DNA from: Citrus sinensis
Lineage: Eukaryota > Streptophyta > Magnoliopsida > Sapindales > Rutaceae
Length of the DNA stretch: 64,000 nt
NCBI RefSeq assembly: GCF_022201045.2
Contig: NC_068561.1
Span: forward strand, 23,132,501 to 23,196,500
Direction of reading: 5' to 3'
In this document: piece after piece, positions 34,727-45,816 of the stretch
Layout: every line of letters starts with the position of its first letter
Position numbering within the stretch: the first letter of the stretch is position 1
Notes under the pieces: generated by a model
What the model saw: only the letters and a program-made list of their open reading frames with translations
Told to the model about the DNA's origin: nothing
The model's database searches: none
Translations under genes and position numbers: made by a program

Positions 34727-36175
34727 CTAATGAGCTTTGCACTTTTTCAAAAGTTCTTCATAAACAGCTTCCTTTCTTGCCTTGATAAGGATCTGTTTTA
34801 ACTTAGACAATGCAAAAGGTGTCACTTGGATTCCTTTTTCAGCCATACCCTTAGCATATTTCACAGCTTCTGGAAGCATGTGCATATCACAAAGCCCAGC
34901 CACCAATAAATTGCCAGTCTCCGACAGATCAGAACAGTGGTTCTCAATCATATATTTCCAAAACTTTATAGCAACATAAGGGTCATCGGAATCCATGTAA
35001 ACCCTAACCGCTGCACGGCAATTTTCATGATTCAGAACATTCTCATTTTTAACCATCTCATTGAACAGCCCTGAAGCCTCCCATAACTTCCTACCCTTAA
35101 CCAAGAACTCAAATAGTATATTATACGTTTGTATATCTGGGAATGCCCCATTATAAACCATTTCATCCAGCAACTTCATCGCCGCACCAGTTTCATTAGA
35201 ATAACAATATAAGGAAATCATCATATTATACATATGAGTATCGGGTCTAAAACCAATTCGCCCCACCATTGCGCCCCAAATGAACTCAGCTCCTCTGAGG
35301 TTCTGACCTGTCAAGCATTCCTCAAACGCCAACTTGAAAAACGTCATCCCAGGATTACACCCCCGTTCCATCATTCTTTTCAAAGAATTTACAGTCTCGT
35401 AAATCCCGTCACAACCCTTAAGTAAAGTAATCAAATACGAATCATATGCAGGCACATTGTCCGGATCCCACCCAACCTCTATCACCATCTCCCCGAATGT
35501 CTTCTTCGCATTAGCCACGTCCCTTTCCTTCTCCCAACCCTCTAACAATATAGCATATGTGTCATTATCCGGCTTAATCCTACCATCAACAACACGTAAG
35601 AACTGCCAAGCATCAATAGTTTTCCCATCTCGACAAATGGCACTCAATAACGAATTCAAGGCAAAGACATCATGCTTGCAACCATACTGTTCCATAACAT
35701 CAAATGTCGTAATGGCATCCTTAACTCTATCAGCAACAACATAGCTACTAAAAACAGAAGCAAAAGTAGCTAAAGAAAGCACGTTTTCTTTCTTCATAGA
35801 CTTAATAGCATCCCACATTGCATCAAAGAGACAGTTCTTACCCAACAAGTCAACAACAAGATTCCAAGCATAAGGGCTATGCTTGTCATTTAACTGGTAA
35901 GCTGACCAGCGGAAGAACTTGACGGCGGGGCCCGGGTGGGAATAAGAGAACTTTAGGACTTGCTCGACGGTTTCTTGAGAAACCCTTATGAGGGTTTTGT
36001 CGAGAACGTCCTCGACAGTGGGTGACGGAGTGTTAGCAATGATTTCGCAGAGGGTTTTGATTGTTGGGGGCAAATTTGGGACGTCGAGATGTGAAGCGAA
36101 AGTGGATCGCTTTCGTTTGTTGTGTGGGTCCGGAGAAGGGTCGCCGTGGTGGCGTCGTTTGTCGTTCCGGGCCAT
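34727..36175 (-). CDS. Pentatricopeptide repeat protein (P class)
   Basis: A single-exon gene for 482 residues. Organelle RNA-binding PPR proteins stabilise, splice or process specific transcripts. A basic N-terminus (KRRHHGD, HNKRKRS) precedes a conserved block with KFFRWSAYQL, followed by about nine P-type PPR repeats such as the one containing HMYNMMISLYC and the one containing QTYNILFEFLVKGR. No E or DYW editing domain is present. The ATG at 36175 is used; upstream in-frame codons lack an ATG. It resembles Arabidopsis At1g77360 from memory. The N-terminus is not a classic targeting peptide, so organelle location is uncertain. RNA target unknown. Confidence 0.88.
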   Translation of the reverse strand: MARNDKRRHHGDPSPDPHNKRKRSTFASHLDVPNLPPTIKTLCEIIANTPSPTVEDVLDKTLIRVSQETVEQVLKFSYSHPGPAVKFFRWSAYQLNDKHSPYAWNLVVDLLGKNCLFDAMWDAIKSMKKENVLSLATFASVFSSYVVADRVKDAITTFDVMEQYGCKHDVFALNSLLSAICRDGKTIDAWQFLRVVDGRIKPDNDTYAILLEGWEKERDVANAKKTFGEMVIEVGWDPDNVPAYDSYLITLLKGCDGIYETVNSLKRMMERGCNPGMTFFKLAFEECLTGQNLRGAEFIWGAMVGRIGFRPDTHMYNMMISLYCYSNETGAAMKLLDEMVYNGAFPDIQTYNILFEFLVKGRKLWEASGLFNEMVKNENVLNHENCRAAVRVYMDSDDPYVAIKFWKYMIENHCSDLSETGNLLVAGLCDMHMLPEAVKYAKGMAEKGIQVTPFALSKLKQILIKARKEAVYEELLKKCKAH

Positions 36176-36495
36176 TGTTTGATTGAATTCGACTGAATTT
36201 GAATTACACCGGCTGAGTTTCAATTACAGACAAGTAAGCCCAAGCAGTAAACGGCTTCCGTTTGCGATGACCAAGGATGAAGAAGAACATGTTTCAGGCT
36301 TTCATCATTGGAATTTGGATGTAATTTCTCTTTCGGGGTGTGTCGTGTGTGTGGAATATGTATATATATGATTTATTATTATTATTATTATTATTATCAA
36401 ATACCCATACTGACGTACTAATTAACCATTGAAACTTAAAAAATTACTGAGATCATATACGATTTACTGAGTATTTTTTATTTTCTTTATTTTAA

Positions 36496-36768
36496 TTATT
36501 AAAATTTTATTATATTAAAATATCTTCAAAATAGAATTCTAATTTTTTTTAATGGAGTGACACTAATTGAAAATTTTTCATACATTCATAAATAAATTAA
36601 TTTACGGTATTAATTTCGCTCATACCAACAAATTTGAAACTGGAAATAAAATTTGGAGAGCATAAGTTTAAGTTTAAGTTTAAAGTCATTTTGTATTTAA
36701 TTAGTGTTACTAAAACCTAAAAAAATTATTTTGAGATATTTTAATATAATAAAATTCTAATAACTGTA
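36496..36768. repeat. AT-rich inverted repeat, MITE-like
   Basis: Left arm about 36496-36570 and right arm about 36698-36768 are complementary: taaaattttattatatt and the flanking aaaatatc, plus cactaatt, recur in reverse complement. Arms are about 70 bp with mismatches. No target duplication was identified, so assignment as a MITE is tentative. Confidence 0.5.
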
Positions 36769-36974
36769 TTAAAAAAAAGCTTGTAAATAGGATGTCTAAA
36801 GAAAAAAATAAAAATAAATTCTTTAAGTACCTTTATGACCTTAATAATTTTTAATAATTTTAAAATTTTAGTAGTAAAATAATAACAACTAAAATACTAT
36901 GTAATAAAATATAATTGTTAGAAAATTTTGATGGTGAATTGATGTGTTAAGAATTTTTTTGCGAGGAACCTAAC

Positions 36975-37140
36975 TTTGAGGCCAAGGTCTATCTTTAGTG
37001 GTAACAAGTGGTGTCTTTAGAATTCAAGTTTTGGATTCGAGTCTCACTAATATGTGTCCGTTAATTAATTTATATAGCTTTCCATAAATTGTCCAGATGA
37101 AATTATAAAATAATCAAGCTATCTAGTACATTCTTAAAGG
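36975..37140 (+). repeat. Possible SINE relic
   Basis: A box B-like ggattcgagtctcac follows an upstream box A-like stretch. No poly(A) tail or target duplication is seen, so the call is weak. Confidence 0.25.
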
Positions 37141-37760
37141 TAAGATGAAAAATAAATTAAAATTTACCTTGCTAATAATGAAAACAAATAACAATAATGA
37201 TAGAATTAGGGATCGAACATTTAGATATTGCAAGTAACAAGGAAAACAAATAATAATAACAATAGAGATCTGGGATTTACATTTCAATTTTTATCCTAAC
37301 TAGTGTGAGATTTATCTAAAATTGAAAATTCATACTTAAAGGATTTAGATCCTCTATTTATCTTATCTTTTACTTATCGTTTTTTGATTCATTGAAACGT
37401 GTCTTTGTTATTTTGAGTGTGGAATGATAAGTTATGAACTTTAAAGTCATGATTGAGTGATTTTCAAGTATAATTTTATTTTTTTAACCTCCGAATTTAA
37501 ATCCTCACTTGGTAGAGGCTAAAAAACCTTTGTCATTTCTTACCCTTAAAAATATTTAAAATGATAATTGACGCAATATGTGAAAGGTAAATTGATGAAC
37601 GTCGGTAAACGTGAGTGTGGAGGGAAATTAAATGGGACTATGTGAACGTGAGTTTGGAGGGAAATGAAGCCGCTAGAATTTAAAAGATTAATTCGTGAGA
37701 TACTTACTGCTAATAACCCGCTCTGTTTCACTTTTGAGTTTTGACTAAAACAGAAGAAAT

Positions 37761-38694
37761 ATGGCGGAGTCCAAACCTATCAAAGTTGACACACTGCTTT
37801 CAAACCAACGCCGGCCTCGATTCTCAGCCCCAGCTCCATCTCCGCTTCCGTGTCAAGCTGCAGCTACGACTCAATTGCCGGTTGCCTCCACTCCTGACAG
37901 TAAGTCTTGGCATTTTGAATTTCTTTCATGAATTGTTAATTGGGTCTTCTTAGTTTACTCGCTGAGTTTCATTTCTTTCATGTTTTTTTTAAAAAAAATA
38001 CAATGTTAGGCAAATTTATCTAATTTATGCTCGCCCGCTGACTGTCGAGCTCCAACAAATCATTGTATGTAAAGATCACATATTATAACTATTGACAGGT
38101 AATATGGAAAAAATTCGACTAGTAGTATATTGCGGTGGATCCTGGGCGAAGACTTCTAACGGCAGTGACTTCTACAAGGCAGAGGGTACTACAAGACTGA
38201 AAATTTATGTACCCAGAAATATAAAGTATCAGGAGCTTCTACGTGTGTTGTACGATGCAATTGGGATAAGTTCGACCGAATTTGTCATTTCAATGAAAAT
38301 AATACCAAAATTAAAGTTGCCGCCTTATTATGCCAGAAATTCGGTGAAGATAGACAACGATGAACGTGCCAAAGTTTTGGTACGTTTGAACGCTAATCCG
38401 GCGCTCACTACTCCTCTTTTTGTTACAATGCATCCCACACATGCTGCCGCGGCAGCGAATAGGCCACATAAAAAATCGGACTACATGGCTGAAGATGCAT
38501 TTTCAAGTTCTGGGACCAGAGCAGAACTTGATACGCTGATCAGATTCAATCGTGGCAAAAAGCGACGGATACTGACAAGAGAGGAGGAAGTAATGAGGAA
38601 ATGGCGCGGTCGTCTCTGCAAGCAATGTGGGCATAACCTCAAGACTTGTAATAAGAATTCAGTCTCATTGCACAGCCGTCCTAAAATTAAATAG
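37761..38694 (+). CDS. Chimeric protein: DRB-like exon 1 plus Mutator-transposase-like N-terminal domain
   Basis: Exons 37761-37899 and 38099-38694 give 244 residues. Exon 1 (MAESKPIKVDTLLS, then Pro/Ala/Gln-rich) and the donor region resemble exon 1 of the DRB gene at 39455. Exon 2 holds a domain of about 110 residues (IRLVVYCGGSW, YVPRNIKYQELLRVLYDAIGI, TTPLFVTMHP) like the PB1-type N-terminal domain of plant MULE transposases. A Cys/His cluster, CKQCGHNLKTC, near the C-terminus looks like a shortened MULE zinc knuckle (CX2C-X4-H-X4-C in the family; the middle spacing is shortened here). The DDE catalytic core is missing, so it cannot transpose. It may be a domesticated host gene or a decaying insert; the frame is open. 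Function unknown. Confidence 0.6.
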
Positions 38695-39454
38695 ACTATC
38701 ATCGCTTATCAGTACCCTGAACCTGTTGTATCAACAGTGTCGTGTTGTACTTAATAGCATTTTGATGTGTTGCGTTTATGAATTTGACGTTGTGGATACG
38801 TGAACTGTTGCAAGTTGAAATGCTATTTTTTGGGCAATACTGGTGTCATCCCATAAGATGCAATCTGAGCTTGTGAGTATGAAAATCTAACGCCGACAGG
38901 TGAGTCGGTGACTCGATGTATAACATGGAAACTGGAAACCGGAAAGGACCATAGAGATTGAGATGTTCACAAGTTTTTTTTGTTTTTTTTTCTTGTTTCG
39001 TTTATCTGGTGAAACACAGAAGAGTCGTGTCGTCAACAAGTTTTTAAATAAATGACATGTCGTTTTTACAAAATTTATGAAGGACGAATTAGTCGACCAA
39101 TCAAGTTTACGCTTGAATTATGGATGCAAGGTCATATGTTTGTAGACGACTTGTCGTCTCAATAGTAAAATTTTATCGTAAGCCCCGGTGGCCGGTGAGC
39201 AAATGAAATGTCTCAGAATTTAGAGACTGAAATAATCCCAACTACCCATTTTATCGACGATCAAATGGAGCAAAAACGTAGGGGTTGTTTGTAAATAAGC
39301 TGATCTTCGGCAACTACCTGCAAAGACGGCAAAGCTAAGGGGAGGTTTTTGAAAAATACCCAGTCCAAGAGCTAGGGCAGCCAAACGTGAAACGACAACA
39401 GTAAAACTCGTTTTAATCCTCTTTCTCAGTTCAGTGCGTCAGAAAGAAAGAAAA
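38695..39454. other. Spacer and DRB promoter
   Basis: 3' flank of the chimeric gene and the promoter of the DRB gene. No clear TATA box or element. Confidence 0.4.
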
Positions 39455-42100
39455 ATGGCAGAGTCCCAACGAACCGACATCGAGGCCGTGCTTTCTAGCC
39501 TTCCCCAGCCCCAACTCTCAGATCCGTGCCCAACTGAGGCTCAGGCTCAGGCTCAGGCTCCGGCTCCTGCTCCGGTGCAAGCTCGGGTGCAAGCTCCGGC
39601 CACGGCTTCAGCTTCGAAGTCGGTTACTGCTCCGGTTGTCTTGACTCCTAATCGTAAGTTGTACATTTCGATTTTCCTTTAGCCGTTGGTTTAATTAATC
39701 ATTTCTTCACTGTCATCAAGCTGTAATAAGCAAGTTCATCCACTTATGCCTGCGAGTGTAAATCGGTAATTTTTTCCCTGAAATTTCGGTCTATTTCACT
39801 GGCCGTATGGATACTGTAATAATGGCGGCTGCATTGGTAATTTGCTTATATTAAGGCGTTCCTGAACACTTAATGCACAAGAATCGTCTGCAAGAGCATG
39901 CTCAGAGATCCGGCATACCACTTCCGGTATATCAAAGTCACAATGAAGGGTTTCAACATGCCCCTAAGTTCCGGGCGTCTGTGTCGGTCGATGGAGTTAC
40001 TTATACTTCTCCCAACACTTTTTCGCATCGAAAAGCAGCCGAACAAGATGTTGCTAAAATCGCCCTGGAGTGCATTTCTAAGAAAATCAAGGATGAAGGA
40101 TGCCCTCTCATTAACCAGGTTTGTTTCTTTTGCGTGTAGATGATGTTTCACTCACATATACTTCAATTATGTTCTCATATATGTTACTTATTTATTAATC
40201 ATCTTATGAACAATAGTTATAATGTGTATCAGATGTCTGCTAAACTTCAAGTTTATGCTATCGTAAAAAGTAAAACACATAAGGGCTTATAATACTTGTT
40301 TTACCTAGTGTGTGCTTGAGAGTGGATGTAGTCGCAACAATAGAAAATTTAACAAGTTGAGAAAATTTGGTATGGGAGCTGAGAAATATATTTTGTACAA
40401 GACCTGCAATATTGTTCTCTGTGGAACCAGAGCTTCTCAAATTTACTTGTATTAAAAGAAGCACAGTTTCTATTCTTGTCTTTGTAGCGGTGATTATGAA
40501 ATCTCTATTCACGTTTAGACATCAGAGTTAATCAATGTACATATTACAGGGGTGAAATGATGTGTCCTTGTAATGGCACTTATTTTGCTAACATTAGACA
40601 TGCTTAGTTTTGATCTTCTACCTTTCAGCTTTGAAATATTTGACATCTGGTCTTGTACCTTGTCTTCAAAGCGTTTTAACTCCCTTTTTAACCCTTTTTA
40701 CTATTTTGGGCTTATTATCCAGGATACAGTATTTTGCAAGTCCATTTTGAATGAATTTGCAGTGAAGATGAATCTGGAATTGCCTGCTTATAGCACCAGG
40801 CAGTCAGAAGCTTTGCTTCCAGTATTTGTATCTTCTTTGGTTTTCAATGGCGTCACTTACACTGGCGAACCTGGGAGAAGCAAGAAAGAAGCTGAGCAAT
40901 TGGCAGCACGAGCCGTTATCCGCACGCTTTTAGGTATTTTTTAAATGCATACTTCATAAAGAATTTGTTTCTGATTTTAATTATAGATTTAGCTGTATTC
41001 TTATTTCCATGGTGTGAATTAATTCGACTTTTCAATGTAGTTACTTCAGGATCTGCAACAATACTTTCTGAGATCATTAAATCAAAAGGCAAACTATATG
41101 CTGCATTGAACAAAGTCAAGGAATCCAATTATAGCACCCAAAAAATTGCAACTAGCTATGTGCCAACAACTGCAATTCCTAAATCAAGTTCAGGAATACA
41201 TCCAATACCTGCAACCCCAGAGGCAAGTGTAGGAATGCATTCAATACCCACAATCCCAGAGGCAACTGCAGGAATCCATCCGACACCTGCAATTACTGAG
41301 GCAAGCACAGGAATGCATCCAACATCTGCAGCTATTGAGGTTAGCACAGGGATGCATTCAACGGCTGCAGATTCTGAGACAAGCACAGGAATGAATCTAC
41401 CATGCCATCCGTTTAAGAAACCAAAATTGGAACCACCATCTGAACCTGTTGCTCTTCCAATTCCATTTGTGCCTCCTGTTCTAGGACAGCACTCAGAAGG
41501 CGGTTCAAGCTCCACAAACAAGCGGCGTAAAAACAAAAGGAAGGCTAACAAGAAATTACGCACAGATGCTCAGTAAGTTTTAATTTAGATTCTTTATGTC
41601 TGCTAAATTCTTCACTTCCTGTTTGGTTTGAACTTCATTTTTGAGGATTAATTACTTTTCTTAGCATTTTGTTACCTTTTATGCTAGTGAATTATTACTG
41701 TTAGTCGCATTGCTCTGTTCATCCTATGTTTAGTTGATTAGTTATGTTTATGAGGCTTGCTCTGAGTTTACCATTCTCTTCAAGCCTGCCTCCAGAGAAT
41801 GAGAAACTTAATTTTATAAAAGAGTTTTGTGTGACTGCTTTCAGGCTGTTCTATTGCTTTTATACTAGTGTTTGTTATGCGATCCTTTTTTCCCCTCATA
41901 TATGGATTCACTTCTCGCTGGCATAGATTGATGTTGAATAATTGTGCGAATAAGTCTTTCTTATGCTCATGGTAATGTGTTTGCTTATCTTATAAAGGTG
42001 CTTCCTTTCTTACTTGAAGTTTCATTGTCATGAAATTTGCAGGCCATGTGTTTCAGCTCAGCCGTTGACTCAAGTTCCTCCTTGTTCTGTAGCCCAATGA
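39455..42100 (+). CDS. DRB: Double-stranded RNA-binding protein (DRB family)
   Basis: DRB proteins bind dsRNA and partner Dicer-like enzymes in small-RNA processing. Exons: 39455-39653, 39856-40118, 40723-40933, 41041-41572 (or from 41050) and 42043-42100, giving about 420 residues. Residues 1-66 are Ala/Pro/Gln-rich. dsRBD1 is about 73-141 (MHKNRLQEHAQRSGIPLPVY, SHRKAAEQDVAKIAL) and dsRBD2 about 157-225 (FNGVTYTGEP, KKEAEQLAARAVIRTLL). A region of five 13-residue repeats follows (41187-41381), then a basic nuclear-type signal RRKNKRKANKKLR. The exon 4 acceptor has two in-frame AG choices nine bases apart, which would add or drop three residues. The start at 39455 is the first ATG in frame. 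Closest named DRB cannot be decided by eye. Confidence 0.87.
41187..41402 (+). repeat. 39-bp minisatellite coding for 13-residue repeats
   Basis: Five and a half units with consensus S-T-G-M-H-P-x-P-A-x-x-E-A inside exon 4 of the DRB gene. The length is always a multiple of three, so the frame is kept. The units differ at several codons, so the array is not brand new. Confidence 0.8.
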
Positions 42101-44501
42101 ACCGCGCAGCTGTGTTGTGTATTGATTTTCCATAGGTGTGGCTCATTGAAAAGCTTAGCTACATTCTTGTGTCTATTCTGTTAGGTCTTGTTCAAACCTT
42201 AGTCTTCTTCTTGGACTCTCACCTCCCTTGTAGGATAACATGTACATGCAATTTGTCATTGTTACATATATTATGGTTATTGGTTAACCCCTAGCCTTGT
42301 TTTAGCACTACTAAAAGGTCAACGTAGCAGAACTCTGGAATGGCCATCGTATTTATAATCCATCTTTTTTTTTTTTTTTTTAAATCGGTTCTGCTTTGAG
42401 GCGATTCAGTACTGGTACAATGGGCAGATCATTATAATTTGTTTAATTCATTTTTCTCCGCGAACAGATAATTATAAAGCAAGAAAATCCAGTCATAGGT
42501 TTTACTTGCTTTATTAGACATTTCCTTAGTGACAAGTCAAGAGAGAGAAATCCAAGTAGTGTTTAAACATTTTTCTTCTTATGCTTGTATTGTTATATTA
42601 ATGAGAAATTAGTAATAAGCTTATAATAATGAATGATGTAGCAAAATTTCAAAGACAAAAACTTATGCTGTTGTTTTCATACGGATCGATGTATGAATAG
42701 AAGACACGACCATTTGTTTTTGCTTGTAGTCTTGATTCAATTCATGTAAACTTGTCAGATAGATTCAATTCATTGGTCACATTGTTAATTAGGAAAATTT
42801 AATTTCAGTCGATCAAATTATGACTGAACTTAGGTCGATTGCCTTCAATAAATTAAAAAGGGTAATTATAAATGTGAGAGTCTGATCTGTTAGCGATAAG
42901 AGTTTCCAAATTCATGGTAAGGACAAATGGACAACAGTACAAATCTCCTTGAGACAAGGGATTGCTCTTGTGTTTTTCTCCTTTTATGAGTCATGAATTA
43001 TGAGAACCAAAACATGTGGGCGACGATCTTCTTCGGGCTTGCAAAAGATGTTATTCCAAATTCTTCTTTACTTTATAATTTTAATTCTAAGAAAGTCAAA
43101 ACAAAACCGATTGAATTAATTCGATACCATATTAACCAATCACTTAAAGACTAAGTAAATTAAGATAGGATCGACCAACCTTAATGAAAGATTTAAGTAT
43201 AAAATATTTTTGTTTGTAGTACGATCTCCACGTCGACAAGACAGTGCTTTTTGTTCAATGCACAAAAACACTATAACGCTAAAATGGTATTACTGTGGTA
43301 TCCGAATTTCAATTTTTTGATTGTTGTACAAATAATGGGAAACAATAAAAATATTCCTGACCTTTTTAGTATGATTTCCAAATGAGATTTGTGTTCAAGA
43401 AATGAGGAAATAGTAATCAAATATATGATAAATATTAACCCCATATAGCAGGGTCAATATATTACTACTTCTTGTTCTTTCATCCTTCAATTTTATCTCA
43501 TTTCTAACTGGAGATTGAAAAAGCCTCCTATATATAAAGGCTTGGTACTTAAGAACTACTATTCTAAAGCTTATCAAATTACTTTGAACTGAGCTTACCC
43601 CTTTATGAAATAATTAACTAGTTAATAATAAGCTAATTGCCTGATTCAACACATTTAGTTAAGCAGGGATTCCAGCTCATGACATGCATGCAAGAAGAGT
43701 GTGAAAGCTGTAATAATAGTACTTTAGTAGCTAGAGATATCCTAATGGAATTTTACAGAACACGGCATTCGTATATATTCTGAAAGCATCCATACAACGT
43801 CATTTGGAATTGAGTGTAATAATAAAAAATAATTCAGTCATGAATTGGTCCCCATGAACAACTTACACACCAGCATGGAATGTAACATATACAACGAGAG
43901 TATGATAAAAAAAAGACCAACAAGAGCAGTAGTCCACGTGTTGAAGTGAAGAAGAAGGAAAGAATGAAGAAGCTGCAGCCTCATCAAAAATCAAAATTAC
44001 TCACAGATTCTTGAAAGTGAGAGTAGTGTTCAATTTTGGAATCTCAATTCTCATAGCAAACGTGGGATTTGCGCATCATCCGGCGACCCTTCTGCTATCT
44101 GCTTAATCAATTTGCTTGTCTCTCTCTTCTTCTCCTTCTTCCTCATTCTAATTTGTATATTCACCTCCGTGCCAGCTAACATTCCCAATACATAATTAAT
44201 TATAAATAATTCAACTGCTATTTCATTACACTTGTTGTAGCAGTACTAGCACATTTCTTATTCAAACATAACCACTATAATTAAGACTTGCGACTTTTAT
44301 GATTTTCAGTTTTCTGGAAAATATAAAAATACCCACCTCCATTTATTTAATAGCGCCATTGCATTGAACTTGGAGCCTCTACATATAGGGCTTGAAGGGG
44401 ATTTGTCTTTCAGCATGTGCCCTAATATTGCTTGTACTAGCTTATAGCCCTAGTTGCACTCAAAGTTGTATATTATAGTTCATTTTCCTTTCGAAATAAT
44501 A
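42101..44501. other. DRB 3' flank and RHD6-like promoter
   Basis: Intergenic sequence with a T-rich tract near 42367-42381 and a single CACGTG near 43937. No gene, element or RNA identified. The last several hundred bases are the upstream region of the RHD6-like gene. Confidence 0.45.
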
Positions 44502-45816
44502 ATGGCTCTTGCCAGGGAAACTTGTGCATTCAAAGAAAAAGTTTATGGGGATCTTTCTTCTCCAGGATCGGAGAAGGCTTCGGGATTTGTCAAGAGTATT
44601 GGCATGAGCAATACTTCCTCTCCTAGCAGTGCAAATTCTAATGGATACGCGTTTCATAATGCTGAGGAAGTTCGTGATTCTTTGATAAACTTCAAATCTG
44701 GGCACGATCATTTCATGCATGCGAATGCATCTAATTTGCTTAGCTTTGAGCAAAATGAGACTAAGGATGATGAGTACTCAATGTGGGAGGGAAACTTCAA
44801 TCAAATTAATCAAAAGTACAGCTCTGATCACCGCTTAATGGAGGATTTTAACTGCTTTGACAGTGCTAGCAATTATGGGTTCATGATCAATAACTCTGCC
44901 AGGGACTGTCATGGGGATTGGTTGTACACTGAAGCAACTGCTGTCACTGATACAATCTTGGAGTCGGGATCACAAGATGCTAGCAGCAGCCTTAAGCGTC
45001 CCAATACGGTACTTAATTTCAATTAGTTGCACAAATTTGCTCAATTTTCATTCTCAATTTTTTCTTCTTCTTCATGTTTGCAGTAGTGCTAAAATATTAA
45101 TAACATTGGTTTCTAATTCTCAGGGAGACAGCATGCAAGCTGTCAAGAAGCAATGCGCTATTGCCGCAACCAAAAAGACTAATAATAAGCAGAAAACATC
45201 AGCTCCTCCGAAAGACCCACAAAGTATTGCAGCCAAGGTTTGCTTCAACCTTAAACAATAGAATTAGCAATCATTGAGTGCAAATTAAGCAAAAATCAAA
45301 CACTTTAGAAATATTGTGCGCTAACAGAATGTTCTCTTTCAGAATCGCAGAGAGCGGATTAGCGAGCGGCTTAAGATTCTGCAGGAGCTGGTACCTAATG
45401 GCTCCAAGGCGGGTTTAGTGAATTCCGATTGATATAGTTTATTAAATAATTCTAAAATTAGGTTCCTGCTTAAGTAATTTACTCAAATTCTGAAAGTTGT
45501 CATGCATATATGCATATGCAGGTTGACTTGGTGACCATGTTGGAGAAAGCAATCAGCTATGTCAAGTTTCTTCAATTGCAAGTAAAGGTGTGATTCGATT
45601 TCATGAACCCCTATTTGTCCCAAGTGCAAAGTTCTTTTATTATCCATGATCACCTAATTTTTAGTATATCCCTTTTATTAAAAAATGTTGCAGGTATTGG
45701 CAACAGATGAATTTTGGCCGGTTCAGGGTGGAAAAGCGCCTGATATTTCTCAAGTGAGGGAAGCCATTGATGCCATACTTTCATCACAGAGAGACAGAAG
45801 CTCAAGCTCCAAGTAA
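44502..45816 (+). CDS. RHD6-like: bHLH transcription factor, RHD6/RSL class I
   Basis: Master regulator family for root-hair (and in mosses rhizoid) cell identity. Exons: 44502-45008, 45124-45237, 45343-45408, 45522-45587 and 45694-45816, giving 291 residues; Arabidopsis RHD6 has about 298. The N-terminal part is Ser/Asn-rich with family blocks (DLSSPGSEKA, LLSFEQNE, DWLYTEAT). The bHLH region reads PPKDPQSIAAKNRRERISER, then LKILQELVPNGSK and VDLVTMLEKAISYVKFLQLQVK. The signature ATDEFWP and GGKAPDISQVREAIDAIL follows. The ATG at 44502 is the first in frame. Intron 3 begins with GC (45409-45410). Neighbours match RHD6 and RSL1 in Arabidopsis. A decayed copy lies 3 kb downstream. Confidence 0.93.

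Larger units (their letters stand above)
36176..37760. other. Intergenic DNA between PPR and MULE-like gene
   Basis: AT-rich DNA holding a TTA microsatellite (36374-36399), an inverted repeat (36496-36768) and a possible tRNA-like relic (36975-37140). No other feature. Confidence 0.45.
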
